Of a DNA stretch of 64,000 nt, positions 43,733-58,175 are shown piece after piece. Both the position numbers and the translations under genes were made by a program. Position 1 is the first letter of the stretch. The number at the start of each line of letters is the position of its first letter. A model generated the notes under the pieces. The model saw only the letters and a program-made list of their open reading frames with translations, had not been told where the DNA came from and ran no database searches. Source of the stretch: Aphrophora alni (Eukaryota; Arthropoda; Insecta; Hemiptera; Aphrophoridae); assembly GCA_963513935.1 (NCBI GenBank), contig OY740765.1:118177362-118241361 (forward strand), written 5' to 3'.

Positions 43733-45269
43733 AATAACCAAAAGGGTTATAATAAAAACTAACTAAAGTGAAATCTTGAAGAAATAAACCAAATTAATCA
43801 ACTTTAAACTTCATAAATCAAAGGGATATGTTCATAGAAATTGGTACCATGGAACAGGGAAAAAGATTTGGAGGTCCATTTCAACAGAACTTTTCTTGAG
43901 TCTTGATCCAGCTCCTAGGAGGAGAACATCTCTAATCAGCACCGGGAGGAGTCATCTACAAGCATCTTTATGTGATCAGCACTATACGGATCGTTTTATT
44001 GGAAGTGACCAGGCATTTCAAATGGTATAGCAAGATACAACAAACAGCAACACTGATTCAAACTTGGACTCCATCTTTAAACTTTTCAACTACAAGACCT
44101 TCAATCTGCAACCATTCAACTTTCACAACAGCACAACCGATTTCAACGTAACTGAGGACTGCTAGCTGACATCAACTAGACTTCAACCTTCACCAAAACA
44201 ACTGTAATCAGCATTGCCTAACAGGAGCCAAAAACAGCTATAAATATGTTTACAAGGTACCACAGTTACGATTTTGAACAAATATTCGCTTTGAAATAAA
44301 AAATAAATTTAAAAACTTTCTGGGGAAAATTATCAAAGTTAAATTCTTTTTTATTTTATATATGTACTTTTTAAAGACAATGTGTTTTTAATTTTAAAGT
44401 AAATTTTATTTTAATATTTAGTAAAGATATATTCATTTTAATAATAATTAGAGAAATAATAGAGTCATTGATATTTATGTTGAATTTCTGTAAGATGTTT
44501 TAAAATTAAGAAAATTTATGATTATATCAAGTTAAGAAATTTTATAAATTAAAATCTTGAATAACATAAAGAATTAAAAAAGAAATTTTAAGTAAAATAT
44601 AATTTTTATTTCTGGATAACATTTTGTTGTGTGGATTTTAAACTAACCCTATGTTGTTTTCAGCTTAAAATTAAGAGTATTTTTTTAAATAATTTGTGCT
44701 CTCATTAATTTCACAATTTTAAATAGATTCTGCAAAATAACTCTTTCAAATGACACTCCCTGAGAGTGAGTTTTAAAATTAAAGCAATAAGAGAAAAAAG
44801 AGCTAGTTTTGATTAAACAATAAAAGTAAAAAAGGAATTTTAAAGTGATTCCTAATATCTAAGAATAAATACTAAAGACAGTATTTTATTCTTGAGGCAT
44901 TGTGTTGTTTGGTAGAATAAGGGCGTTAATAAATAATTTATCAAGCAGTTCCCCAAAAGTGGGACTTGAATAAAATTAAGGGTTTATTGGAAGTGCATAG
45001 CAATAAGTTCAATTTCCCATTTACAACCTTCTGTTGTGAATAACGTCAAAAAGAAGAAATAAACGGGTTAAAGCAAACATCACACTGTTTCAGTACATGG
45101 TCATAATATGCCAGATGGAGGGTTAACAACCAAGGAATTAAATGTGTTTATTACAGTTTGTGACGGCATAGTATATGGCAGCACCAATATTCCACAATGG
45201 TAGGAGCTGCCAATCTATTGTATAAAATATCTCTAAAGTTACAAAAAGCATATTAAAAACTGAACAAAC
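43733..45269. other. LTR-like or intronic AT-rich stretch
   Basis: The block 43850-44250 has a less AT-rich, CA-rich composition that resembles a retroelement leader. I recognise no open frame. Confidence 0.3.
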
Positions 45270-45444
45270 CTGAAATATTGACACAATAATTCCAACTGAA
45301 TCTTAAGCCAGAGATACTTTCAAGAGAGACGATTTTTTGTATGTTAGCCTCAAGTTTATCTAAACTCATTTTTATATATGAATTTGGACAATCGCTGAAA
45401 TGATCCAATTGGTTAAACTCATTAAACCCACAAATGATGGCCAT
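45270..45444 (-). CDS. Putative first coding exon of RCC1-repeat host gene
   Basis: On the minus strand, CAAACAATGGCC gives a good start context at 45444. The frame (MAIICGFNEFNQLDHFSDC, later ISGLRFSWNYCVNISG) has the CGFN-x-x-x-QL start of an RCC1 blade and a W-x-Y-C-x-x-I block. At 45270 it meets a donor-like TTTCAG|GTTTGT and leaves phase 1; past the donor the frame soon stops. It resembles the N-terminus of RCC1-domain-containing proteins such as RCCD1-type, by memory only. A partner exon may be at 9383-9563. Confidence 0.5.
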
Positions 45445-48339
45445 TGTTTGTGGTTAATGAATAATGAATACTGATCACTTATGTATCTGTAAATATAATA
45501 TATTTAAAAAAATGTTATTTTACAAAATAAAAATTACATAGTATAATAGTAAATTGATTTATAAATCCAATCTCTGTAACAATAATAATAATTTTTAAAA
45601 ATAAAACAGCTTAATGAAGTTTTTTTTTGAGACACATAGACATTATAATAACATTTCAACAATAGTATTTCTCTAAGTCTAGTTTCTTCGAATAATAATA
45701 ATACAAATCTACAACTACTAACAAATAAACAGATTAATAATACATAATAAAAAACAATAACATAACAATTTTCTAAAGGAATTTAGGTTACACCAGAAAT
45801 GACCCTGTGTTGGAGCAACCACTAAACTATACATACGGGAATATAAACGAAACAAAAAACATTATTACAAGGAAAAAAAAAAATATTAATAGTGCTACTT
45901 CTTTATATTTGATTATTCTCCAAATTTTATACTTATTTAAAACAAACCTAATTATTTATTTTTATTTTTAATTTGTAGTATTAACCCTTTGAAGACTAAC
46001 TTCTGATGTATTGGAAGTTAAAATTATTGCTAAAAAAAGAAGTTACAATATATCGGAAGTTCAGAAAAAAATGTGTAAAAGTACAATATTTGGATTTTTC
46101 TTCCACAAAACATTAGACAAAGAACAATATCAATATAATATAATACGAATATAAAGAAAAAATATAATATGTTGAGAAATTTACGAAACTAAATATGCAG
46201 AAAACATTTGTTAATTTTAACAGTAAGGAACTATGCAGTTGACTTCAGCCGCTCGACGCTTTCCGGCACTTCAACTGTTTTAGTAGAAAAAATGTGTTGT
46301 ATTTAAAAGTTTTGATTAGTATTATTTGAAGTTGTTAAGATGAATACAGTAGATGGGTAGATGAAGAAAATTTACATTTTATTCTTTGTTCCACATTTAC
46401 TTGCAAGTATGAGTCTTATGGGAGATTCAACCTATTCCAAACTATTCGGGTGCCTTGCGGAATGCGTCAACTGCCGTGCTGATGGCCTGAAGGTCACAGA
46501 TTAATTTCAATATTTCCACTGGCCATAAAAAATATAAACAATTTAAATTTAACTTTTGAACCTATGATATTTTGATTGCAATGATTTATAGATATGTTCA
46601 CTGTTTAAATCATATTTTTAACATCACATTTATATCTAAATTTTTTATTGCTCAACTAATTACTTGGTTCACTTTGAAAACTCAGTGTTGCTTATAACAA
46701 AATAGCTGCTGGTAAAATAATAAAAAATTGTTGGGATATTTGATTATCTTATATATAATAATAGCTGGTATGTTAATTAGAAAAATGTTAAGTTTGTTAT
46801 TGTGCATTGATCAGTAGATTGTTGGGATGGATTCATTAGTTGACTACTTTTTGTTGTTTTAACCATGGCTTTTTTTAATAGACAGCATAACGTAATGTGT
46901 TAATCATGTACATTCACATTTAATGATGATCTTGAAGCAAGTAGATGATTGCAAGCTATGTACCCAGATATTGAACCATCATTAAATATATCAATAGCAA
47001 AATGGAAAACACTTACTACTAGAAACTGAAAGTGTAGTGAAAAAAATAGTCCCTTTTTTAATCAGACTACCTTATCACTCCAACCTTTGGACCGATCTTG
47101 ATAAAATTTGACATGTGTGTTGACAACATATGTACGGTTAATAGCGTAAAGTCACAAAACCCTTGACTTTTTGTGATGTGAATCTTACAATTCGGAAAAT
47201 CAGAATATTGAAAATTCATGGTACACCTGTTCTAAAAATTAGTACTTTTGCATTTCGTTTACCACAAACTGCATCTCAACAATGTTATCTGTAACTGTCT
47301 TCAAACTGAGAAGGAAAAAAACATCGACCATAGTTGTTCATCACTGCATAGACCTGAACGGGAAGCCAACTCTGCCTGGAACGGAGGGGCACTCTTCGAG
47401 ATGATTCCCATGTAGTCAAACGTATTAGACAGTTTTTCCTCAAAGCAAGGTTTTATTCTTAAAATGTTAAAGGAAGAATAAGTACAAGTTGATTTTGAAT
47501 AAAGAAAGGTGTTTAGTAAACCTATGAAAATAACAAGTTTTGAAAATAAAATATGATAGTATAAAAAAAAGAAATGAACAAAATTAATCGTAAGTAAGTT
47601 GTAACGTGCTTGTCGATTTCATTACAGTTTAATTTTTAAAAAGTCCAGTTTCCATAATAATAGCCGTCCGTCACGTGCTGGTCCCTGGCGTATAAACTCT
47701 GAAAACAGGCTCACCTGATTCCACCGTGAACTTAGTCCCGAGTGATAAGATCCAGTCAGTCTGGATATTACGCCGAAAATGTTAGTTCGTTTTCAATGCA
47801 TGTGACCATTTTTTTTTTTTAGTTATAAAAGGTTGTTAAAACACCATTCAAAAAATGAGTCAAAATTTTATAAACACGTGCAAAATCTTTTCTTTAAATT
47901 GAATCCGTGAACATGTTGAGTTCAACGAAGTGCCTAGTTATCACAATCAATAACATCTGACCATCAAAAATTTCCATTCCATCAAAACCAGGTAACTTAA
48001 AAATTTCAGTTTAAAGCATATTAAGTTAACCATATTAAGAAAAATATGTATTTCTACTTCGTAAATGTAAAATTTTGAAATCTGTTTTCAATCATAATTA
48101 AACCTTAAGTTGTCTGTATATTCTTTGAGAGTATAAATTATATAATCTTTTGAAAGAATAAAACAAAGCTTCATTTTAGAAATTATAAAATCAAATCATC
48201 AAATAATGAATCATTAAATTTAATTACAACTAATATTGAATTGTTTGTAAAATTGTACCAGCTTAAATTCAAACAATCTTTAAAAAAAAAAGAAAAGCTT
48301 CTTTTCTTTCTTTAATAAGGTAAAGTCATTTAGTAATTT

Positions 48340-48340
<1 letters not shown>
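45445..48340. other. AT-rich stretch upstream of the RCC1-like exon
   Basis: Would include the promoter and 5' UTR of the minus-strand host gene, but I cannot place a TATA box or initiator. It contains one copy of a dispersed repeat (about 47080-47290). A TTAACCCTTTG end-like motif lies at 45981. Confidence 0.3.
47080..47290. repeat. Dispersed repeat copy (also at 53620-53960)
   Basis: TTGACAACATATGTACGGTT followed by AATAG is shared with about 53797-53822, as are CATTTCGTTTACC-like and AAACTGCATCTC blocks. No coding frame is seen. Confidence 0.5.

Positions 48341-48346
<6 letters not shown>

Positions 48347-48376
<30 letters not shown>
48347..48376. repeat. (TA)n microsatellite
   Basis: About 15 TA units. 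Confidence 0.9.
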
Positions 48377-48377
<1 letters not shown>

Positions 48378-49830
48378 CATTTTGTCTTTAAAGAAATTCC
48401 TTTTTTTTAAATAAAACATAATTTTTTTTTTCTTAGGTTTCTGTTGCTCATAAACCTGCAACAGAAATGTTTAAACCTGTCTAGAATTGTCTGTTCTCTC
48501 TTTAATTGGTACTTGTATTTGTGCAGCTTTACAGCTGGTCCGAGCATGCTGTAATAAAAAACTAAGTTCTGGCAGTAAATTTCTAGTTTATGCAAAAATC
48601 TGAGGACTTCCTTTAAGTTATGTAAAAGGACAAAGAGAAAACTAATGAACAATTTAAGCTGTGCATTTAATCTAATGAGAAATAAACTTGAACTGTTTTT
48701 GTGGAATAATGTTGAATGTTTGTTGAACTAGACATAATTTAATTTTTTTTTTTTTTTTAATATGTACAAAATGCAAAAATAAAATAAAAACGGATGGGAT
48801 ACGCATGCACTTTTCGGCATTACGACCCCAAAGGGGTTAATTTTCAAAATTTAAAATATTGACGTCAATATACTTATTTAAATATATAATCGAAATAAAT
48901 AAATATTTACCTTTGTTAAAATATATAATCAAAACTAATTTTCCTTTTACAGTTGGCCAACTTACATTTCCAGATGTAATTACTGTAATTAATTCTTATA
49001 TATCTTATGTGTAATTAATAAGTTAAAATTTGTTAACTTTAATATATAATTTCAAAACTAAATTTTGTAACACTTCATACTTTGATGAATTATATATATA
49101 TTTTTTTATTTACTTAGTAATTAATTGTATGGGGGGGTTTGATTAAAAAATTGTCTAAATTTTCTTTTTGGGGCGGATAAATAATATAAAATTTCTATAT
49201 ATATAAATAGTGTCAATTGTTACCTTGCAGATTGTTCTATTTGTCTAATTAAATAAGTAAGAACTACTAATCTATGTTACATGTCATTTTTTATGTAAAT
49301 AGTTAACTCAATTTTTCACAAAAGATTAAATAAATTGCAGGACAATTGAAATTCTACATTTTTTCATTCAAGCATGTTGCCATACCTGGTTCCAGAATTA
49401 AACTTTTAAGGATCTCCTCCTTAATTCTTAAATATGGTAACAAAATAACACAGTTACTAACATAACCAAACTTCATAAAAAAATAAAGGATAATGAAAGA
49501 TTAATAGATTTTAAGGTGAAAAAAAACATTAGAATTAAGATTCTTGTTGTAGGTGTAAGTTGTTAAATATTAGTAATATTAATTTCATTTTATGTTTAAT
49601 AAAAACTTGTATATTTTTTTTTTTTTTAAATTACCACGCGTTTCTAAAAAAATATTTAAGAACACCTATTTAGCTGATCATGTTGGACATTTTGAAGCTG
49701 GGAAGTACAGAAATGAAGGGAAGAACCTAGTACATAAAATTAATAATAATAAATTAGTAAATAACTTTTTGTTTGTAACGCTTACCATTAAAAAATAACT
49801 TTGTAGAGTACACTCAGTACTGTTACAAAA

Positions 49831-49841
49831 TGGCGCCCAAC
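49831..49841 (+). other. Primer-binding site of an LTR retrotransposon
   Basis: TGGCGCCCAAC, a widely used tRNA-primer complement, lies four bases after TGTTACA, which has the CA end expected of an LTR. It precedes the gag remnants at 50112. The LTR start upstream could not be placed. Confidence 0.5.
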
Positions 49842-50111
49842 TTTACTTCATTTCTCGAAAACCATGTTTCTGGAAGTCCACGAGTGAAGCAGTATTTGAT
49901 GTTCTTGTATGGAAATTAAATAATTTGGTATAATTGGATTTTTATAAGAAATAATGTCTTTAAAGACAAAAATAATAAGATTGAAATTAACAGTTTTTAC
50001 ATCTTACTTAAGTTATTTTAAAATAATGATAGATTATAAAAATAAGTTAATCTGATTTTCTCTTAATAATTCATTTACTTTATGTAAGAATAAAAAATAA
50101 AAAATAATAAA

Positions 50112-51720
50112 ATGGATATAAATGATGAAATAAAGATGGAAGATTCATTTTTTAATATTAATGAATCTGGATTAGGGATCAATTCAATAGAAAGTGATAT
50201 GCCAAAGTTAAACCAAAGTCAAACACAAGAAGTTCAGCTGGAGAAGGTTAGATTGTGTAATGAAGAGGTAACATTTTTGATTTGCCTAGTACATTTAGGT
50301 TTGGGGGGGGATGAAAATATTACAGAACAAAATATAAAATTGAATAAAAAATTAAGTGAGGAAAATAATAAATTAACTGAAAGTTTTGAAAGTATATTTG
50401 AACAAATAATTTAAAATTTAGAAACACAGAAATTAATGTTGGATAGTACAAATGATAGCTTTAAAACCTTGCAATTAGAAAATGATACATTTAAGACAAA
50501 ATTAGAAAAGGAAAATTTACAATTTAAGGAATAATTGATATCGGAAACTTTAAAAATTTGTCCGATATCAAGGAACAGTTCACCTCAGATTTAAATGATG
50601 TTAAATTAAATAATGATAAGGAAGTAAAGACACTTAGGAACTTTAATTGATGAACAAAAGGTTAGTGTTGAAATAATTAAAGAAAAATTTGGAGAATATC
50701 AATAAAGAAAATTTAGTTCAATTAGAAAATAAATTGACTCCATAACATTAAGGATTATGAGCAAAACATTTTTAAGGAATTAAAAGAAATAATAAAGATT
50801 ATTTAGGTAGGCCTTTTTTTAATATTAAATGAAAAATTTTATGAAATTTTAATTTCTGATTTTATAATGAACTAAAGGGAACTCATCCAAAGGCATTTTT
50901 TGAATCCATGTCTATTTTAGATGATTTTTAAAAAATAATTGGACTCTAATGCTGACTTATATTAAAAAATGTTTTAAAGAAACATTAAAAACCATTAAAT
51001 TTGTATGGTTTGAGGCTCATAAAAATGAATGGTTTAATTTTGACAGTTTTAAACTTGCTTTTCTTGATTGATTCTGGAAAAGCAGAGAAGTTTTATGAAG
51101 TAAATTAATGCTAGGAAAAATTTATAAAGGATACACAAATTTATAAAGGATGTGCACACATACATAATTAAATTGTTTCATACAAGTCAGTATTTAGATC
51201 CGCCAATGTCTATATGTTCTTTTATTAAACATATAGTAAATCGTTTTCCTGAAGGGTTAAAATTAGTATTATTAGCATCTAGACCTAATAGCCTAAATAA
51301 ACTAGAAAAAAATTGTTATGGATTGGCAAGAAAACCAATTTCAAATTCAATATAATTTTAATGATGAAGTACACATTGAAAATAGATATGTACAGTTGGT
51401 AAATGATAACATAGACATAACTCTAACAATTACATGTTTTTTTAATGGACGACCAATACTAATGATGGAATATAGGCAAAGACCTACTTTTGATGGCTCA
51501 AGAGTTAATAATATTGGAAATAATAATTTTACTCATGGGAATAATAATAATAATAATCAATTTTAGGGAAAATCAAGTTCATAGAATGAATCAAGGGAAC
51601 GATAATAATCAGGATAGATTACATCAAGCTCAAAGAGTAAATAAGGGGGATAATAGTGCTCGTGTTAATGGTAATAATAATCCTAATCAGGAACGGTGAA
51701 ATCTAAGAAGGCAACAGTAA
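50112..51720 (+). pseudogene. Decayed gag polyprotein of an LTR retrotransposon
   Basis: Begins with a 100-codon ATG frame that is acidic and coiled-coil-like (IKLNKKLSEENNKLTESFES). It is followed by broken frames with more coiled-coil (50417-50700). A capsid-like stretch follows: HPKAFFESMS near 50883, FEAHKNEWFNFDSFKLAF near 51010, FIKHIVNRFPEGLKLVLLAS at 51221-51280 and DWQENQFQIQYN at 51318. It ends with an Asn/Gln-rich tail (to 51700) that may be the nucleocapsid linker. Several frameshifts and stops interrupt it. I saw no protease, RT or integrase downstream. It follows the primer-binding site by about 270 bp. Confidence 0.55.
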
Positions 51721-53960
51721 ATGTAATCACTCAAAGGTTAGGTAGTATAGTGTGAACCATAAGGTTGTACGGTTAGACAATGCCATGGGTGGGTCATTGA
51801 CCGGAGGCTGCCTTGGGGTTTATACTGAACTGAGTAGGTATAGGCATCAACCCATGGCTATTGAAGGAAGATGATTTTTATCATGGCATAAGTGTTTATA
51901 GAGGTGGTCAGTCAGGACACATGGAGTTTGGAAAATGGTTAGGGAGGTATATTTTAGATAAATGATGATAAAATGTTTTATTGGTCTCTACATTGTAAAA
52001 CAAATACTTAAAACATTTGATTAAGATTTAAATTAGGGTTAAATTTTTTTATTACAAGTATACATACCAATAATGGTTATTTTTTAATTTAGTTGTAACT
52101 TTTTTGGTATCGTGATGGAGATTTAATAAGATGTATTGTTAGAGAGTAAATCAATGAATTTGATATTTTGAACTTTAAAAGTGATGATAAAGGTGAGGTA
52201 TAATAAGATGACATAAACAAAAAGCAAATTATAAACACATTTTTATTTAAATTTAAATGAAAAAGAGTTTATTGTCAAAGAGAAAGGGATGGTGTATTTA
52301 ATTATGACATTTATTGGATTGAATGTTTTTCATTCACATGTTTCATTAAGGCGATGGTGTAGCCAGAAAAGAGCACAGTACGTAGATACTCCTAAAATGC
52401 TGTGGGGCGCTCCGGTGATTTCATGTTCAGCATCCTTCAAAATGCGAATGTAACTATTTGACAATCATATCAACAAAGATTGAACAATTATGTCAATAGC
52501 GATATCTGTTTGTTGGTGTCATATAAACTTCACATAATTATAAATAGGTTTAAAATGATGAAAATGACTTAATTAAAGGATAATCAGTTTTTATATGCAC
52601 AAATGATGGCAAATATCTGATTAAACCATATTAATAATGTGAATAATCCATCATTATCAACTAACTTTAAAACTTGAACAATGTTTACATAGAAAATAGT
52701 ACAAATATATTTGTTAAGCGTAGGCCTACATTTAAGTAGGTTTAGTTAAATAATGTTTGTTTAATTAAATGTATGAAACAATTAGGGATATAGTACCTGT
52801 ATATTAATTTATAATTTAATATAAATCATAAATTCACAAATCAAAACAATAATATAACAGAAGACATAACAAACGACAGATGGATGTCATAAAAGATGCC
52901 ACAGAAGTTACAACCTATGTTTTTTAGATGGATAATCTACGTTATCATGGTTAAGATTAAGAATGGTTAGGATGTATATGTTTAAACCATATGTATTATG
53001 AAGTGATTATTATTAACGTTGGAATATATGTCTACATATGTAAAATCTGTGTTATAATAAACATAATATATAGAAATTTTATGAATATTATGTGAAAATA
53101 TGTTTTTGGTATTATAAAAAATAACTATTGTGTATTATTAAGATTCCAGAATTGGTTTGATCAATATCGATAACTAAAATAAATATTAATAATATTATTA
53201 TAAATTAAATAAATATAAGGAACCATATCTTTACTTATTTATTTATTGAATAAATTCCTAACAATGTTCTTTAAACATTTCTAGGAATAAGCTTAATCAA
53301 ATATTTAAATTTGTTATAACTTGACCGGTTGAAAGTAAATTTAAAGATGACTTATGCGGAATAGTATAGTATACATCGACAATAAGATAAAGTAATATCT
53401 TTTTTTTTAAGCAGACATTTTATTTGTATGGAACATTCTATGATATGCTATTATACATATCTAAAATATTAGTTCAGAATATCTAAATCTTCGGGGAAAA
53501 ACTGGTCCATAACAAGGAAAATAATGGAATAAATTCATGACATACTCATACTATATAAAATATGCCCAGGCATATTGCTTTATCAAAAATGAAAGGTTTT
53601 ACATGTTACAAAAATTCAGATTTCTTTCCTTACGTTTACCTCAAACTGCATCTCTCTGTATCTAACCAAAAACTGTATTGCCTGGAAAATAATGACATCG
53701 TGTTACCATCCCGAAGATCGTCACTGCATTTGTCCTATCAGATCGTCATATCTCACTGACCATTTCTTCCGGTCTCAATGAAATTTGGAATTTATATTGA
53801 CAACATATGTACGGTTAATAGTGCAAAGTCCCACATCACCGAGATTTCTTTAATGTGCATTTTTCACATTCTTACACTTTGAAAAATCAGAATTTTGAAA
53901 ATTTAAAATTTGGGTACACATGCTCTGAAAATTCATATGTTGTCTTTCGTTTACCGCAAC
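51721..53960. other. AT-rich stretch with second dispersed-repeat copy
   Basis: A short GC-richer block (51720-51880) may be the last trace of the LTR element's pol start. About 53620-53960 repeats the sequence seen at 47080-47290. No gene is supported. Confidence 0.35.
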
Positions 53961-53999
53961 CTCTTTATTTCTAACTCAGCAGGAACTGATTAATTTGTT

Positions 54000-56900
54000 T
54001 TTAATGACCATGGAAAATTTGCAAAGATGAAAACAATTGTGACTTAGAGAGGTGTTTAGAGGATCAAGAACAATATTTGAGGTGCAATACCGTACAGGTG
54101 TTTTGGAGTGCCTTAATTGCCCAATGGAAATATTGTCTAAGATGTAAGAAAAGCTGTAAACTTTAACATTACTGAGCAAATGGTTGATGCGTGTCATAGA
54201 CTGGATATAAATTTCAATGGAGGTCCCAGAGGGATTATTGTCAAATTCATACCTCGCCTGGATAAAGAGGAGTTCATTAGTAAGCAATACTTCACGCTCT
54301 ATTTATCTATGAGACACATGGGTTATTCTAATGATGCTCCCGTTTATGTAAACTAATTGTTCTGTCCATCCAGAAAGAGATTGTTAACGGAAGACTGGTG
54401 ACTGAAGCGAGATTTGAATTTTGCTTTCTTGTTGGTGTGGAATGGAACCATTTGAGCAAAAAAGACTGAAAGCAGTGAAGTAGCCTTTATACGCTCAAAA
54501 AACCATCTACAGTTACTAGTATAGACTGCCATATATTAAATTTTGAACTGCTTTTTTTGTTGCTAATTAAATATAGATTGGTTTTGTTCCTCATTATAAT
54601 AATCAATAGTCGATATGTAGGCCTAATAGTATATATTCTGGCAATATTGATGTTAATAACTGCAATATTACAGTTTGGTGAATGTTTATATTGTTTTTTT
54701 GACAGGTTTTGATTCTGAATTATTGTGTTTCACATTACAAATTCAATGTGAGCTGGTTTTGTTCCTTATTATTGTAGTATGTATTAGGAACCTAATGAAA
54801 TTTATTTCAATAATATTCATTTAAGCATTATTGTTTTTGAGAGATTGTTTTAGTCGTTTTTTCCCCTGATTTTAATTTTCATTTGTATTTATCGCTGATA
54901 ATTCAATATAGATTGGTTATTTTTTTATTATATTTATAGTGTATACTAATATTGTTATATTATTTACTCCTATAATATTGTTATGGTTGGATGCGTTATT
55001 GCAGCTTAAAGATTATCCTAGTAGTTTTTTTGGTTTTTATGTATACCACCATTTTTTCATTGCTTTTTATTAACCAGTATCTTTGTATGTTTTATTTATG
55101 TTCAAATATTATTTCTCAGTTAAAGATTGTCTACGTTAATTCCAGCATTGCTTCGGTTACATCAATGATTATGTGTGAGTTTGATTGTACATATGTGTGG
55201 TTCGTCAATAGTATGATGTTGGGCGTAGTCGATGATTGCTCCCCCTATGCCTTGTTGGGGCGCTCGTTTCTAGGACATGGCAGGAGTTTAAAAATTGTCC
55301 TTATTGATACGGAATTTATACTGGCTTATTTTGAGAAAATTAGGATAATTTCACAATGTGGTGTTGATATTATTGAAATCTTTAAATTATTTCTAAAACT
55401 TCATCATTCTAGCAGATAGACAGTTTTGTTTTGCATAGAAATTGTTGTATTAGGAGGGCAGCAGGTGGAGTAGCTCTTTACATGAGGGGTTCTGTTTCTT
55501 AAAATATTTTATTATCCTCGCCTGCTCGTTATGTTACAAAATCAGAATTTTTATTTTGGAAAGTCAAATATTTAAATTGCAAGTTGTTATTTGGTGTGGT
55601 GTACAGATTTCCTAAAGCAGACTATTCGTCTAATGTTGAGGATGCATTAGCACCATTATTCCCTCCTTAATACGATGTTGTGATATACGGTGACGTTAAT
55701 GCAGATATATCATAAAATGTAGCCTCATTTGAAAAATCTCCATTACATGTTAAATTTATTTTTTAGGTATGACATCATTGTTGCCGATGGCAGAAATACA
55801 TTACACCGCTACTTCTCTCAATACTATTGATTTATTCCCAGTTTCCCAAATCAGATATTATGTTCTATATCATGGTCAAATCCTTTTCCTAGGTATTTCA
55901 AGACATGACTTTATTTGTCTTGTCTACAATCTCAGATTACAGAAATACAAATTCAAGTTTATTACGTTTAATGATTTCAAGAATTTTGATCATGATTTGT
56001 TCATTCCAAATTCTGTTGTCACTGATTGGATTCGGGTCAAAGTTGCATGATATATATATTCTAAAGTTGAACTTTTCAATACACATCTATTATCTCTCCG
56101 TATTACTCACCCTCTTTCTCCTTGGCTTTTAGAGGATATTCGCCACCTTATGAGCCAGAGAGATGTCCCTTGACGAAGGTATGTTTGGTCATTAGTGCCA
56201 AATGATTTTGAAAAAATTACTTTCGACATGTTTATGATGAAAATATTCTGAAAGCTGTATGTAATGACCTCTCAAAAGGTATTTACCAAATTTCAATCCT
56301 TTTAATTAAAAAAGTTTTGTTTTTTATTACTCCAATAATCGCTGAAATTTTCAATTTCTACCTTCAGAATTAATTGTGCTTTTCAAAAAATTATGTTAAA
56401 CCTTTAACCAAAAAAGCGACCCCATCCGGACCCGCTTATCAACCTATGTGTCTGCTCTGTGTACTCTCTAACCTTTTAGAGCGACTTGTGTATGATGAAG
56501 TAATTAAGTTCATGAAATCTAATAATCTATAAGATGAGTGTCAACAAGGTTTTAGGCAGAGGTATAGTATGACAACAGCTCTGTGGAGAATTTCAAATGA
56601 CATTAAGTATGCAATGACGAAAAAGAAATTATGTTTTTATTAAATCCGATTACAGCAAAGCTTTTGATTCCATTATACATGAAATTTTGATAAGTAAACT
56701 CAAAAGTTTGAATTTTTCTGCATATTCCATAACTGGTTCAAGCCATTACTTAGTGAACGGCGACAGTGAATTATTGGACCGAATAGCTCTTGTCCTAGCA
56801 GGTTGGAAATAAAAAAAATATAGTCCCACAGGGATCCGTTCTGGGTCCACATCTTTTCTCAATATACATACGACATATATTCCAATTTTAATATTTGTAG

Positions 56901-57020
56901 ATATTATCTATATACTGATGATCTTCAGATTGAGATGGTTTGGGAAAATACCCAAACTGCTCAAGCCTCAAATATATTTTTAAAAAATTGGAATTTATAA
57001 AAATACGTTTTTTTTACTAA
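54000..57020 (+). pseudogene. LINE retrotransposon, full-order but heavily decayed
   Basis: Segments in order on the plus strand are as follows. An ORF1-like part at about 54170-54480 has ACHRLDINFNGGPRGIIVKF, then SRKRLLTEDW and FLLVWNGTI, as in FP25K-like ORF1 proteins. An endonuclease part has GGVALYMRGS near 55466, YRFPKADYSS near 55605 and YGDVNADI near 55688. RT starts near 56400 with KPLTKKATPSGPAYQP and continues with ERLVYDEVIKFM, QQGFRQRYS near 56545 and GSVLGPHLFSIYI near 56830. The catalytic box is YTDDLQIEM near 56915. Stops and frameshifts are frequent. It is Jockey/CR1-like in style. Confidence 0.65.
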
Positions 57021-57957
57021 GTTAAAATAACCAGTATCGACAGGTTGACCAGGCCTATACAATTCTATTCAATGAGGAGTCATCTGTAACCACCTGCACC
57101 AAACTTGTTAATTAACTGATCTGTCCATACAGGAGAGATGAATCATTCTACTGAATAAGATAACAGTAAAATAAATTTTTGTAATTTTTAAAAATTATTT
57201 TGAATATAAATGTTAAGAATACCTAAATATAATTAACGGCATTAAAGGAATTTTAGAATCATTGTTAGTTTAAAAGCTAGAGTTAAAAAACCAAGAGATG
57301 AAAAAACCAAAAAATAAGAAATTCCAAAAAACCAAACATGGTATAATAAAGCTTAATAGGGATAAATTCATTTTGCAAAATAAAAATTACGAATTTATAA
57401 AGATTTCTTTGAGAAAAACACCGTCAAAGATCACTCTTGAGATGTTTTTTTTCATTTGAAAAAAGAAGGGTTCGAGGATAGTGAAAACAATAATTGATAA
57501 AGGGCATAGAGGGAAACACTTTTGGTAGTTTGGTCAAAATCTGCCAAACCGATGATGAAAAATAAAATAAGAAAGGGTTAATTTGTTTAAATTAAAAGTT
57601 AGCATTTTAAAAGTTAAATTTTATGATACAGTTAGATTAACAAGAGGTAATATTGTAAAATTCAATCATGAGAAGCATGTATTTCTTAAAATGGGGGGGG
57701 GGGTTTCTAACACCAAGAAAGCACACGCTAAAAGATGAAAACTTGAAGGTTGGATAACGTCTTACATAAAAGGACTACGAAGATATAAACCAAGAGGATT
57801 CTTTCATTTCAGGACAAGAACATCAAGGAACTGAAGAAAAATCGTCGAAATCTCTAAAGGATCATCTGAAAATCATGAAAACATTCAAACTCAAATAACT
57901 CGAAAAGTTATGTTTCGATAAACACAGTTCGAGTTTTAATTCACATTGTAATTGAAT
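57021..57957. other. Sequence separating LINE body and LINE 3' end
   Basis: AT-rich, non-coding, with a poly-G tract near 57690. It may be a later insertion into the LINE, since LINE-like 3' sequence appears after it. Confidence 0.3.
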
Positions 57958-58175
57958 TGACATTAAGGGCCAAGTAACATTTGTCATAATGATGTATAGT
58001 TTCCATTGTATATGTATGTCATGTTTACTTGTGTTCTGCTGTTTATTTTGTTAAATCATAAGTTTTTGGGAACATGCAATATTAATATATGTATTTTGTT
58101 GATGGGTATAGTAGAAGGGGCTTCATAGTCTCGACTGCACCCAAATAAAGGTGATATATCTATCTATTATTCTAG
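57958..58175 (+). other. LINE 3' UTR-like end
   Basis: Ends CACCCAAATAAAGGTGATAT followed by ATCTATCTAT, a typical LINE tail with a polyadenylation signal and short tandem repeat. It is likely the 3' end of the LINE at 54000-57020. Confidence 0.45.

Noticed and set aside
45981..48840. A possible 2.9-kb piggyBac-type element between TTAACCCTTTG and AAAGGGGTTAA
   Set aside because: Beyond CCCTTTG the two ends do not match each other, so pairing them is not justified.
53976..54287. 103-codon minus-strand frame
   Set aside because: It is antisense to the LINE ORF1-like segment on the plus strand.
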